DNA of 64,000 nt, taken from assembly GCA_022511125.1 (NCBI GenBank), contig JAFLSD010000001.1, positions 410,273 through 474,272 of the forward strand. Reading direction: 5' to 3'. Below the pieces are notes generated by a model. It worked only from the letters and a program-made list of their open reading frames with translations, was not told the DNA's origin and searched no databases. Numbering within the stretch: the stretch's first letter is position 1; every line of letters begins with the position of its first letter. Of the stretch, positions 16,831 through 26,738 are shown piece by piece. Made by a program: the position numbers and the translations under genes. Origin of the DNA: Paramuribaculum sp. GTDB lineage: Bacteria; Bacteroidota; Bacteroidia; Bacteroidales; Muribaculaceae.

Positions 16831-17856
16831 TTATTCCAGACGGCATAAATTCTCAGAGCTGTCGGGTGAAGTAATCATTCCGATCAATGTATCGACGTCG
16901 AGTCCGTCGATTATCGCCGACAGGTCATGACCATCGAGAGCCTGGGAAAGTGCAGCGGCTGTGGGTTCGACACCTTTGAGTAAGCCGGTCAGTGCTTCGT
17001 CTGCGTCCGCAAGATTGAAGAAGTCGCCGGTAAGACTGACAGTATCAATGCGTTCGTCAGTGTCAACGGTATAGCCTAAAGCAATCTCCCCTATTCCGGG
17101 AAGGTGTTTCAGGTTGGTGCCTGTTCCCTTTCCGATGGTGCGGAATGTCCATTCGGGTTTATAATAATGGCGTTCAAGCTCCTCGATTTTGCCCACATCT
17201 TCAGCAGTCAGTTCAATCTGCCTATCGCCGCAAAGACTCGCCCGGGCATGGCTTTTGAATCCTTCAAGGGTCAGTGATGGCAGATGACTGCGGATTGTCG
17301 TAATCCGGCTTTCTATTGATTTTACCCCTTTTGACGATAATTTCGCTCGTGACGGTGTAAGGGCGTTTGCTATGTGACGTCCGTCAGTGTCATAAAGCAT
17401 CGTTCCGTGCACAATGCTTCTGCCGGGAAGATGATAGAAAGCACATCCCGAAACTTTGCGGTCGCCGATAAGAATATCGTTTCTCGCATTATCCGACGCA
17501 TCAAGTCCGAGTTCGCACAGCATCGAGGCTACCCGTCCGGTATATTCCGAAAAAGTTGTGCGCACGTCGGAGGATTTTGCGATGTAGCTGAACATGATGT
17601 TACTCCTGTCGGCAAATACGCAACCGCCTCCGCTTTTACGTCGGACAACATCAATCCCTTCACGGCGGCAATAATGCAGATCGGTCTCTTTTTCCACTTC
17701 CTGGTTCCGTCCGCAGATGACCGTCGGATCTACCTGCCACATGAAGAACAAACCATCCTCATCCCTATTGGACGCTAGATATTCTTCCATGGCGAGATAA
17801 AACCCCAAGCGTCGGTTGATGTTTTCAGATTCTTTCGGGAGCGAAACGTAAATCAT
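16831..17856 (-). CDS. lplA: Lipoate--protein ligase
   Basis: Attaches free lipoate, via lipoyl-AMP, to carrier domains such as GcvH. The 341-aa product has the BPL/LplA catalytic domain with RRKSGGGCVFAD at 72-83 (family RRxxGGGxVxxD) and the adenylate-binding lysine in GDRKVSG (Lys134), plus HGTMLYDTD. A C-terminal accessory domain follows from about residue 240, as in bipartite LplA. Its place just upstream of gcvT suggests GcvH is the main substrate and that the cell salvages lipoate from its surroundings. Confidence 0.93.
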   Translation of the reverse strand: MIYVSLPKESENINRRLGFYLAMEEYLASNRDEDGLFFMWQVDPTVICGRNQEVEKETDLHYCRREGIDVVRRKSGGGCVFADRSNIMFSYIAKSSDVRTTFSEYTGRVASMLCELGLDASDNARNDILIGDRKVSGCAFYHLPGRSIVHGTMLYDTDGRHIANALTPSRAKLSSKGVKSIESRITTIRSHLPSLTLEGFKSHARASLCGDRQIELTAEDVGKIEELERHYYKPEWTFRTIGKGTGTNLKHLPGIGEIALGYTVDTDERIDTVSLTGDFFNLADADEALTGLLKGVEPTAAALSQALDGHDLSAIIDGLDVDTLIGMITSPDSSENLCRLE

Positions 17857-17924
17857 AGTATAATTATCGGAATTTTAAAGCTCAATTTTTACAATTCTGA
17901 ATTAGCGATTTGTGGATTTAATGA

Positions 17925-17959
17925 ATAGCCGGGATAGTTACGCTACTTACCCCGGCTAT
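17925..17959 (-). terminator. Hairpin downstream of the GH84 gene
   Basis: ATAGCCGGG and CCCGGCTAT form a perfect 9-bp stem with a 17-nt loop, 25 nt past the GH84 stop and before lplA. There is no clear U-tract, so it may act as an RNA 3'-end stabiliser or a weak terminator. Confidence 0.45.
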
Positions 17960-17984
17960 AGATGTTCGGTCAAAATTTTTGCGG

Positions 17985-20573
17985 TTATTTAGCAATTATT
18001 TCGTAGATTTCAATCGGCCCTTCGATAGTGATTTTCTGAGTCTCGGGCTGAAGATTTACGGTAGTGTAACCGGACGTCAGCGGTTGCGTGCTTGTTACGG
18101 TTTCTTGCTTTTCGGTTTTGCCTTTCTTCAGTTTTTTCTCTACTGTTGCAGTTTGTGTAAGCGTCACATTTTTTCCGGGCGCATTGGCCAGTATGACGAG
18201 TGACTGAGCGTTAGCGGGACGGTTGAAAGTAAACGTTCCGTTATTTGAGTAGATAGTTGTGGGATTTAGGTCAAAGGCAGCCAAAGCCGCATTGGCATTG
18301 TCGGCGGAGATGTCGAGGCCTACGCTTTCCTGAGTGGGAGTGTTTACGCTGAATTCGCGCACGGCAATCCAGCTTCTTTTGGGCGAATGTAATTTTCTAA
18401 GACGAACATAACGTGCATCGACAGGTGTGCCGTTCCATTCTATCACATAAGTATTTTGAAGCGAATCGGTAAGTGCTTTCCAATCCTTACCGTCGACCGA
18501 CACTTCGAGTATGGCATTGTCGAAATAATCCACATCGTTCACCGAATTACGTCCCTGTTTGATACGGACATCGCGTACCGGACGGACAGTGCCGAGATCC
18601 ACTCCAACCCAATGTCCGGGAGCCTGGCTGTTACCCGAGTGGTAGTACGTTGTGGTGTCGCCGTCGAACATTTTCTTAGCCTGGGTGGTTCGGAGATTGC
18701 GGTAGGTACCCGTAGCCTTATACATTGTGGGTACTTCTCCGGACATTTTTTTAAATTCGGCTTCAAGCATCCCATCCATTGCGTTTTCGTAGAAGGGCTG
18801 AAGCTTCATGGTGCCGGATTTGTGAGCGTTATAGGCGTCGCGATCGGCATCGCTCATCAGATTGGCAGTATATGCTTCCCAGAAAAGAGAATCGTTTCCG
18901 CCTTCGTAGATTTTAATGAGATCAAGCGTACGCACTCCCCTATCACCTAATTTCCCGAACTCTGTGAGCCAAGGGCGAATTTCTGTCAGAAGCGCTTTAT
19001 TGGAAATTTTTTCCATTTCTGCGGGTACGGCTTGTATTTTTTCAAACTCCTCTTTCAGAGCGGCGAATTGCGCAGGGGTATAGTCATTGAATGCAAAAGT
19101 CTCCGTTTCCCAAGATTCGTCACGGCGATATCCCGTTTCGGTGTCACCGTTGTGGATGGCAAACAAACGGTAAGCCTCGGCGGCTTCGGGAGCGATCTCC
19201 ACGAGTCCTCTTTCCCAGTTGTCGATGGGATTGTAGGCGGCCGGATTCCAAGCATAGTCAGCCACACCGTAAAGGGCAAGCTTTGAAGCCTCGCCGTGTT
19301 CCATCGGATTGCTTTCGATACCGGCAACTTCGGCTGCCGTCAGCGACGTGTCGAGTCCATAGACAGGACCTTGAAGAATATAATTACGTGCATAATCGGT
19401 AACGGGATAATTCCACCAGTAAAGCGCCGGGCGTTTTATTCTCGAATTGACAAATTCGAGAGTTTCGGGAGTGAGGTCGCTGCACACAACAGCTCCTGTC
19501 CAGAATACCTCTACATCGGGATTAAGCTTATTGCCATAGATGGCGAGCTGGCCGTTAGGACCGGGGTTAGCCCAAAGCTGTGAATAATCCGTCGGGCAAA
19601 TCATGAGGTTTGTCACGTCGCCTTTTGTCTTTACGAAGTCGCGCGTAAGGTCATTAACGAGTTCGGCCTGCATGTTCGAGTCTGTGCCGATACCTTCTAT
19701 GTCATCGAAAAAGAGGGCGAAAGAGCGTACACCGAGATCGTACATCATGTTTAGCTTATTCAGAAGGCTGTCATAGTCTTCCTTATTCCAGCGTATGTCT
19801 TTTCCCGGATGGATAGCCCAGACGAAATTCACGCGGTTTTTCTTGCTTGCTTCTACAAGTTCGTGGATCTGTGCGGCTTCTTTTTCGGGGTAGGGGAGCC
19901 GCCAGTGAGGTGAGCTATGATAAGGATCGTCCTTCGGGCCGAAAATATAATTGTTCATTTTGTTGCGGCCGTAGAACTCAATCAGCGACATGCGTACGTC
20001 GTGGCTCCAGGGGGTTCCGTAGAATCCTTCGACTACTCCGCGATAAGGAAGAGCGGGATAATCAGTAACCGCGAGATAAGGTAGCGTTTTATTTTCAGCA
20101 ACAGGCGAATTGATGAGCTCTCGCAAAGTCTGAAGACCATAGAATGCACCGGTATCGTCGAAAGCCGTGATTTCCACTCCCTTTTTCCCTATTGTAAACT
20201 TATAAGCGCCTTCCTTTAGTTCAACTCCGGCTTTTTTAGCGGCTTTTTCGCCGACCTGGATAGTCAGAGCCACCCCGGCAGCTGATGTCGGAATACCGAG
20301 ATGGGTGAGATCATCGGCATATTTTTTTGTATCCTTTGTGGATTTAAAATTGAATCCTTGCTTGATATCGACAGTGCCTTCGTTGACAACCAGCGATTGT
20401 GGGGTAGGATTGATTATGATACCTTTGTGGTCTAATTTTTCGCCCGGAATCTTGTTGAATCGCTGCACTTCCTTGCGCTGCGAATTCAAATCAAACGAAT
20501 CTTGCCCGAACGTAGGTGTAGCGGCGGCTACGCACAATGACAGACAAATGCCTGAAAAAATGGAAAGTTTCAT
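17985..20573 (-). CDS. GH84 beta-N-acetylglucosaminidase (O-GlcNAcase-like), exported
   Basis: Retaining beta-N-acetylhexosaminidase acting by substrate-assisted catalysis, probably on host or glycan GlcNAc. About 862 aa, with signal peptide 1-22. A GH20b-like N-terminal domain spans about 50-170, and the GH84 barrel starts at RGVVEGFYGTPW. The catalytic Asp pair is in LFFDDIEGIG (Asp290-Asp291). A discoidin/F5-8C-like carbohydrate-binding region lies at about 640-760, with a beta-rich tail. The ATG at 20573 places the signal peptide correctly; an upstream start at 20615 would add an implausible leader. It forms a single-gene unit. Confidence 0.93.
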   Translation of the reverse strand: MKLSIFSGICLSLCVAAATPTFGQDSFDLNSQRKEVQRFNKIPGEKLDHKGIIINPTPQSLVVNEGTVDIKQGFNFKSTKDTKKYADDLTHLGIPTSAAGVALTIQVGEKAAKKAGVELKEGAYKFTIGKKGVEITAFDDTGAFYGLQTLRELINSPVAENKTLPYLAVTDYPALPYRGVVEGFYGTPWSHDVRMSLIEFYGRNKMNNYIFGPKDDPYHSSPHWRLPYPEKEAAQIHELVEASKKNRVNFVWAIHPGKDIRWNKEDYDSLLNKLNMMYDLGVRSFALFFDDIEGIGTDSNMQAELVNDLTRDFVKTKGDVTNLMICPTDYSQLWANPGPNGQLAIYGNKLNPDVEVFWTGAVVCSDLTPETLEFVNSRIKRPALYWWNYPVTDYARNYILQGPVYGLDTSLTAAEVAGIESNPMEHGEASKLALYGVADYAWNPAAYNPIDNWERGLVEIAPEAAEAYRLFAIHNGDTETGYRRDESWETETFAFNDYTPAQFAALKEEFEKIQAVPAEMEKISNKALLTEIRPWLTEFGKLGDRGVRTLDLIKIYEGGNDSLFWEAYTANLMSDADRDAYNAHKSGTMKLQPFYENAMDGMLEAEFKKMSGEVPTMYKATGTYRNLRTTQAKKMFDGDTTTYYHSGNSQAPGHWVGVDLGTVRPVRDVRIKQGRNSVNDVDYFDNAILEVSVDGKDWKALTDSLQNTYVIEWNGTPVDARYVRLRKLHSPKRSWIAVREFSVNTPTQESVGLDISADNANAALAAFDLNPTTIYSNNGTFTFNRPANAQSLVILANAPGKNVTLTQTATVEKKLKKGKTEKQETVTSTQPLTSGYTTVNLQPETQKITIEGPIEIYEIIAK

Positions 20574-20603
20574 GGTTTTTATATCGCAATTTTGAATTAT
20601 ATG

Positions 20604-20611
20604 CAAATGTA
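20604..20611 (-). promoter_or_regulatory. Probable -7 box for the GH84 gene
   Basis: TACATTTG on the minus strand fits TAnnTTTG about 31 nt upstream of the ATG at 20573. The nearest TTG is about 24 nt further up, slightly long for a -33 element. Confidence 0.4.
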
Positions 20612-20958
20612 ACACTTTTCGGGCAAGTAATAGTGCAACAGCTGAAAGAAAATATACTTATTATCATCAAGAAAGCGGAAACGAACCGATGCTGCGACTT
20701 ATACGGCAAATCTAATAAGTTCATTAGCATGACATTCTGACAGTTTTCAGGATACAACTATGTCTGAGACACTTAGATATAAGAATTACATCGAAAAGCA
20801 TAAATGGGTGTTAGCCTGCTTCGATGCATCATTACGGATAATTGTTTTTGCCTAAACAGAACCTTTTTCAAGTGGTTTAACCAGTCATTTTTCTCCTCGT
20901 CCAGATTTCGAAATTTAGACTTTGAAAGATCGTCAGGTAGCGCTTTGTCTATCCCAAA

Positions 20959-20971
20959 CTTGAAAAATTAT
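20959..20971 (+). repeat. Left direct repeat flanking the IS30 element
   Basis: CTTGAAAAATTAT, repeated exactly at 22177-22189 on the other side of the element. With ambiguous edge bases the shared string is 15 bp (acttgaaaaattatt). It is probably a target-site duplication, though long for the IS30 family. Confidence 0.7.
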
Positions 20972-20996
20972 TGTAAAGTCTAATTCGAAGTGCAAT
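20972..20996 (+). repeat. Left terminal inverted repeat of the IS30 element
   Basis: This 25-bp end starts TGTAAAGTC and ends TGCAAT. It matches the reverse complement of 22152-22176 at 17 of 25 positions, with the outer TG..A.AGTC and inner TGCAAT blocks conserved. Confidence 0.75.
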
Positions 20997-21120
20997 ATCG
21001 GATAGACCAAACAATATATTTTTGACCCACAAGCGAAAGAATAATTGGAAATGGGGTTTCACACCACCAAGCGCCCCTTTCCAAATATTCTTGAGCGGTA
21101 GAAAAGGAAGAAGACAAGGG

Positions 21121-21172
21121 CAATACAAAAAGGGAGACCGAAGTCTCCCGGAGTTTAAATAATTTTGTATTG
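21121..21172 (+). promoter_or_regulatory. Nested stem-loop just before the transposase start
   Basis: An inner perfect 7-bp hairpin, GGGAGAC-CGAA-GTCTCCC (21132-21149), is enclosed by a second perfect inverted pair, CAATACAAAA (21121-21130) and TTTTGTATTG (21163-21172). The outer arm ends 3 nt before the ATG at 21176. In transcripts entering from outside, the structure could occlude the start region, a known IS strategy against read-through activation. Confidence 0.55.
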
Positions 21173-21175
21173 CTC

Positions 21176-22150
21176 ATGTACAAACATCTAAACCCGTCAC
21201 AAAGGTACCACCTTTTTATTGAGCGTCAAAACAAAGGTACCAAAAGAGCCAGGACGCAGGCCCAGATTGCGGCAGAGATGGGAGTCCATCCCTCTACGGT
21301 AAGCCGCGAGTATAAACGTAACGCCACAGCCAGGGGAGGCTACAATGACACCCTGGCTCAGAAAAAGGCGGAAAAGCGTAAGGAGAGATCCATTCCCCAC
21401 AACCGCAAGGACAGACTGCTGTGGTGGCGCATAGAGAACTGGATCATAGAGGAACAATGGTCTCCGGCCCAGATTGCAGGAGTGCTGCGTAAGGAGGGTA
21501 CTAAGATTTGTAAGCAGACCATATACAATCATATCCATCAGGACACTACGGGACGGCTGTTGGCCAATACACGCCATAAAGGCAAATACAACAGGAAGAC
21601 CAGGAAAACACCCAAGCCAACGAAGGCCACCAATATCAGGAATCGCACAAGTATCCATGAAAGACCCCCGGAGGCAGACGGAACTCGTTTTGGAGACTGG
21701 GAGATGGATCTGATCATAGGCAAAGATGGATACGGGGCCATACTTGTGCTCACCGAAAGAAGCACTAATTATGTCATCATTGAGAAGCTGCCTCATGGTA
21801 AAAATGCCAGGCAGGTTGCAAAAGCCGTAGTGAGACTGTTATTCGCCTACAGGATAAAAGGTGTCTTGACAATAACGACCGACAACGGCAGTGAATTTGC
21901 CGCCCATCAGGATATTACCAGGGGATTAAACGGAGTCATTGTTTATTTTGCAGATTCTTATTGTTCCTGGCAGAAAGGCCTGGTGGAATATACCAACAAG
22001 CTGCTTAGACAATATATCCCGAAAGGTTCTGACTTCAAAGACTTTACCCCCAAACACTTGTCTAAGATCCAACATAAACTGAATAAGAGACCTAGAGAAA
22101 AATTAAAATTTTCTACTCCTCGGAATGAATTCTTCAAACATTTTAATTAA
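21176..22150 (+). CDS. IS30-family transposase
   Basis: DDE transposase of about 324 aa. The N-terminus has HLNPSQRYHLFIERQNKG followed by the IS30 helix-turn-helix (IAAEMGVHPSTVSREYKRN). The catalytic domain shows WEMDLIIG, TTDNGSEF and a downstream Glu in YCSWQKGLVEYTNKLL, the expected DDE order. ATG 21176 is preferred over the TTG at 21170, which lies inside the upstream stem. Length and motifs are intact, so it is probably active; an identical 3' end appears at the window edge. Confidence 0.93.
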   Translation: MYKHLNPSQRYHLFIERQNKGTKRARTQAQIAAEMGVHPSTVSREYKRNATARGGYNDTLAQKKAEKRKERSIPHNRKDRLLWWRIENWIIEEQWSPAQIAGVLRKEGTKICKQTIYNHIHQDTTGRLLANTRHKGKYNRKTRKTPKPTKATNIRNRTSIHERPPEADGTRFGDWEMDLIIGKDGYGAILVLTERSTNYVIIEKLPHGKNARQVAKAVVRLLFAYRIKGVLTITTDNGSEFAAHQDITRGLNGVIVYFADSYCSWQKGLVEYTNKLLRQYIPKGSDFKDFTPKHLSKIQHKLNKRPREKLKFSTPRNEFFKHFN

Positions 22151-22151
22151 A

Positions 22152-22176
22152 ATTGCATTTGCCCTTGGACTCTTCA
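22152..22176 (-). repeat. Right terminal inverted repeat of the IS30 element
   Basis: Read inward from the right end the sequence begins TGAAGAGTCC and ends TGCAAT; it pairs imperfectly with the left end at 20972-20996. The same 25 bp are found at 63924-63948. Confidence 0.78.
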
Positions 22177-22189
22177 CTTGAAAAATTAT
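22177..22189 (+). repeat. Right direct repeat flanking the IS30 element
   Basis: CTTGAAAAATTAT, an exact copy of 20959-20971. Confidence 0.7.
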
Positions 22190-22245
22190 TTAGTAGAATA
22201 TTGGTAATAAGCGAGAATAGGATATTTACATTTGGAAAAATTTTG

Positions 22246-22253
22246 TAACTTTG
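22246..22253 (+). promoter_or_regulatory. Probable -7 box of nadB
   Basis: TAACTTTG, a perfect TAnnTTTG, 30 nt before the nadB ATG. It lies outside the IS element (which ends at 22176), so the insertion left this promoter in place. Confidence 0.55.
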
Positions 22254-22283
22254 TAAGTTCTAAACTCCGCAAGGATTAGACTT

Positions 22284-23909
<1,626 letters not shown>

Positions 23910-23917
23910 TCTAACTG

Positions 23918-24583
23918 ATGAAATTAATAAAGATAATATTAGCGATAATCTTGACTATTCCTTCCGTGACGACTGTCAAAGCGGCAGTTGCGGAAATCCC
24001 GTCACGTGCTGATATAGAGGATATCGACGAGGATCCGGATCTTCCAAGTCCTCGATTGACGGGCTATCAAGGTTATTATATCGACAATATTAACGGTGAG
24101 GACGTGAAAGTATACGTTCTTCGTGAAGTAACGGTTTTCCCTCCTTTGGTTTTTAAAAACAAGAAGGAGGAGGAATTTTATTGGAAGACCGTGCGCGATG
24201 TCAAAAAGACTCTTCCTTATGCAAAACTGATATGCTCCACTCTTCTGGAAACCTACGAATATATCGAGACTTTTCCCACTCAGAAAGAGAGAGAGGATTA
24301 TCTTAAACAGATGGAAGGTGAGCTTTTCAAGCAATATAAGCCGGCGATGAGAAAATTCACTAAGTCGCAGGCCAAAGTGCTGGTGAAACTTATCAAGCGT
24401 GAGACCGACCAGTCGAGTTATAACATTATCAAAGCGTTCTTAGGTTCATTCCGCGCAGGATTCTGGCAGACTTTCGGGCGCCTTTTCGGCGTGAATCTTA
24501 AGGGAGATTATAAACCGGACACCGACCGCAATGACGGTCTGATAGAACGCATCGCAGTCGGCGTAGAGTTAGGACGGCTTTAA
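23918..24583 (+). CDS. DUF4294 family exported protein
   Basis: A Bacteroidetes family of unknown function, 221 aa, with signal peptide 1-22 (MKLIKIILAIILTIPSVTTVKA). The mature part begins with an acidic stretch and then the DUF4294 core, with YVLREVTVFPPLVFKNKKEE, a YWKTVRDVKKTLPYAKL block and a basic helical segment (KSQAKVLVKLIKRET). It is 8 nt downstream of nadB and probably co-transcribed, though no functional link is known to me. It converges on frr with a 34-nt gap. Confidence 0.85.
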   Translation: MKLIKIILAIILTIPSVTTVKAAVAEIPSRADIEDIDEDPDLPSPRLTGYQGYYIDNINGEDVKVYVLREVTVFPPLVFKNKKEEEFYWKTVRDVKKTLPYAKLICSTLLETYEYIETFPTQKEREDYLKQMEGELFKQYKPAMRKFTKSQAKVLVKLIKRETDQSSYNIIKAFLGSFRAGFWQTFGRLFGVNLKGDYKPDTDRNDGLIERIAVGVELGRL

Positions 24584-24617
24584 GGCTCGGCCTGTAGTTA
24601 TAGACCCGTTAACAGGG

Positions 24618-25175
24618 TCAGACTGTAAGAATTTCCTTTTCTTTTGCGGCGAAAACTTCATCGATCTTCTTAAGATACTTATCGTGAAGTTTCTGAACCT
24701 GATTTTCAGCGTCTTTTTCTGTGTCTTCGGGCATACCCTGTTTCACGGCTTTCTTAAGGGCGTCTATAGCCTCGCGACGTGCATTGCGCACTGAAACCTT
24801 AGCCTGCTCTGCTTCGGCTTTGGACTGTTTAACGAGCTGTTTGCGTCGTTCTTCAGTGAGCGGCGGAATGGAAATACGTATCACTTCGCCATTGTTTTCG
24901 GGAGTGATGCCGAGTTCGGAATTGATAATTGCCTTTTCGATTTCCTTGAACATCTGCTTTTCCCACGGAGTGATAGTGATAGTTCTGGCGTCGGGCACCG
25001 CAACATTGGCCACCTGCGAGATCGGAGCGGCGCTTCCATAATAATCCACACGTATACCGTCGAGAATTTTAGGATTTGCTTTTCCGGCTCGGATTCGCTG
25101 AAGAGAATCATCGAGATAAGCTACGGCGAGTCCCATTTTCTCTTCCGCGCCATTTAGATAGTCTTTAACTTCCAT
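24618..25175 (-). CDS. frr: Ribosome recycling factor
   Basis: With EF-G and IF3, splits post-termination ribosomes. The 185-aa product has the three-helix-bundle family signature, including [35 protein letters not shown] and the C-terminal [22 protein letters not shown]. It sits 34 nt downstream of pyrH, the usual bacterial pyrH-frr pair. Confidence 0.97.
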   Translation of the reverse strand: MEVKDYLNGAEEKMGLAVAYLDDSLQRIRAGKANPKILDGIRVDYYGSAAPISQVANVAVPDARTITITPWEKQMFKEIEKAIINSELGITPENNGEVIRISIPPLTEERRKQLVKQSKAEAEQAKVSVRNARREAIDALKKAVKQGMPEDTEKDAENQVQKLHDKYLKKIDEVFAAKEKEILTV

Positions 25176-25209
25176 ATTGCAATCTTTTTATGTTTTGAAT
25201 TTCATGATA

Positions 25210-25920
25210 TTAGTAAACGAGCGTTCCTATAGGCTCTCCGGCCACTACCTTAGCGAGATTGCCGGGCAAATCCATATTGAATACAACTATGGGCATGCTG
25301 TTTTCCTTACATAGAGCTGTGGCCGTTAGATCCATTACTTTCAGGCCTCGATTGTAGACTTCATCGTAAGTAATTTCCGTGAATTTCACCGCTTCGGGAT
25401 CTTTTTCCGGGTCGGCCGTATAGACTCCGTCCACTCTTGTTCCCTTGAGCATCACATCAGCCTCTACTTCGACTGCGCGGAGGGCACTTCCTGTGTCGGT
25501 GGTGAAGAATGGATTGCCTGTACCTCCCGCGAGAATAGCCACTTTCCCTTGCTTGAGAGCTTCAAGTGCACGCCATTTGCTGTAGTGCTCGCCGATAGGG
25601 AACATAGCCACTGCTGTGAACACTTGAGCGGGACATCCGACAGCTTCGAGCGCCGAACTAAGAGCGAGCGAGTTGATCACTGTCGCGAGCATTCCCATCT
25701 GATCGCCTTTCACACGGTCGAAACCGGATGCGGCACCTGAAATTCCTCTGAAAATATTGCCACCCCCTATAACGATAGCTACCTCAACGCCGCCATCAAC
25801 TATTTCCTTAATCTGGGAAGCATATTCGGCAAGACGCACGGAATCAATGCCTGTTTTTTTTGTTCCTGCAAGAGATTCTCCGCTAAGTTTCAGCAATATC
25901 CTTTTATATTTTGTTCTCAT
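25210..25920 (-). CDS. pyrH: UMP kinase
   Basis: Phosphorylates UMP to UDP; hexameric and allosterically controlled in bacteria. The 236-aa product has KLSGESLAG near the N-terminus, the GGGNIFRG phosphate-binding loop, GGTGNPFFTTDT and the C-terminal MPIVVFNMDLPGNL block. It forms a transcription unit with frr, divergent from the FKBP operon. Confidence 0.97.
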   Translation of the reverse strand: MRTKYKRILLKLSGESLAGTKKTGIDSVRLAEYASQIKEIVDGGVEVAIVIGGGNIFRGISGAASGFDRVKGDQMGMLATVINSLALSSALEAVGCPAQVFTAVAMFPIGEHYSKWRALEALKQGKVAILAGGTGNPFFTTDTGSALRAVEVEADVMLKGTRVDGVYTADPEKDPEAVKFTEITYDEVYNRGLKVMDLTATALCKENSMPIVVFNMDLPGNLAKVVAGEPIGTLVY

Positions 25921-26054
25921 CTGTCAGTTTATTTCAATTTTTTCATTTCACAAAAATAATCGTTTGAGCGGAATAAACAGGTGATTTCGATGATGAAAGG
26001 ATAAATTTAAGTTTTTTTTAATAAAAAAATAATTTTCAGGGTTGATATTTGATA

Positions 26055-26062
26055 TAACTTTG
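26055..26062 (+). promoter_or_regulatory. Probable -7 box of the FKBP operon
   Basis: TAACTTTG, a perfect TAnnTTTG, 46 nt before the first FKBP start in an AT-rich stretch. The -33 region is T-rich without a clear TTG. Confidence 0.5.
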
Positions 26063-26108
26063 CAGAGCAAAAATCTGATGCATTAATAGTAAAATCAAGA
26101 AAATAGAT

Positions 26109-26732
26109 ATGGACAACAAGGATTTGGAGAGCATAAGCTATGCTTTAGGAATGAGCATGGGAAACAATTTCCGCAACAGCGGTATCGATCAGATCGATAT
26201 CAATGCTTTTTCGGAAGGCGTTTCGTCGGTCTTCGCCGGTACTACTCCGAAAATGACTTATAACGAAGCAAAGGAAGTGATCCGTCAATATTTCACAGCT
26301 TTGGAAGAACGCAATCAGAAACAAGCAGCTGAAGCTGCCAAAATAAATCAGGCTGCAGGCGAGTCGTTTCTGAAAGAGAATGCAAAAAGAGAAGAAGTGA
26401 AAACAACCCCCTCGGGTCTTCAATATGAAATAATCAAGGAAGGTGAGGGCGATAAACCGAAAGCAACTGATCGCGTGAAAGTACATTATACGGGTAAACT
26501 TATCGACGGCACGGTGTTCGACAGTTCTGTTGAACGTGGTGAGCCGGCTACATTCGGCGTGACTCAAGTGATTCCGGGATGGGTTGAAGCCCTTCAGATG
26601 ATGAAAGAAGGCGCACAATGGCGTCTTTATATTCCTTCCAACTTAGCTTACGGTCCTCAGGGAGCCGGAGGCGTGATAGGTCCGAACGCGACTCTGATTT
26701 TTGATGTGGAATTATTAAAAATAGAAAAATAA
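26109..26732 (+). CDS. FKBP-type peptidyl-prolyl isomerase, FklB/FkpA-like
   Basis: Proline isomerase and chaperone of 207 aa. An N-terminal helical dimerisation region (about 1-95, starting SYALGMSMGNNF) precedes an FKBP domain (about 100-205) with VKVHYTGKLIDGTVFDSS, VIPGWVEALQMM and the C-terminal IFDVELLKIEK. No signal peptide is seen, so it is probably cytoplasmic, unlike its neighbour. It is 6 nt upstream of the second FKBP gene, which shares the same FKBP core; the pair looks like a tandem duplication with different localisation. Confidence 0.92.
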   Translation: MDNKDLESISYALGMSMGNNFRNSGIDQIDINAFSEGVSSVFAGTTPKMTYNEAKEVIRQYFTALEERNQKQAAEAAKINQAAGESFLKENAKREEVKTTPSGLQYEIIKEGEGDKPKATDRVKVHYTGKLIDGTVFDSSVERGEPATFGVTQVIPGWVEALQMMKEGAQWRLYIPSNLAYGPQGAGGVIGPNATLIFDVELLKIEK

Positions 26733-26738
26733 ATAAAG

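Larger units (their letters stand above)
20574..20971. other. Gap between the GH84 gene and the IS30 element
   Basis: About 400 bp. Beyond the GH84 promoter it holds no intact gene. A minus-strand frame from about 20970 down to the TAA at 20773-20775 reads as a plausible Lys/Leu-rich peptide (containing KNDWLNHLKKVL) but lacks an ATG start and a recognised domain. It may be the remnant of a gene. Confidence 0.4.
20972..22176 (+). mobile_element. IS30-family insertion sequence (complete)
   Basis: An element of about 1,205 bp with one transposase gene, imperfect terminal inverted repeats of about 25 bp (17 matches) and a 13-15 bp direct repeat. The right boundary is fixed by comparison with the second copy at the window end: 77 bp are identical up to ...GACTCTTCA and then the flanks diverge. 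It is inserted between the GH84 gene and nadB without breaking either. Confidence 0.88.

Noticed and set aside
24603-24619. GACCC/GGGTC hairpin between DUF4294 and frr as a terminator
   Set aside because: A 5-bp stem without a T-run, overlapping the frr stop codon. Too weak to call.
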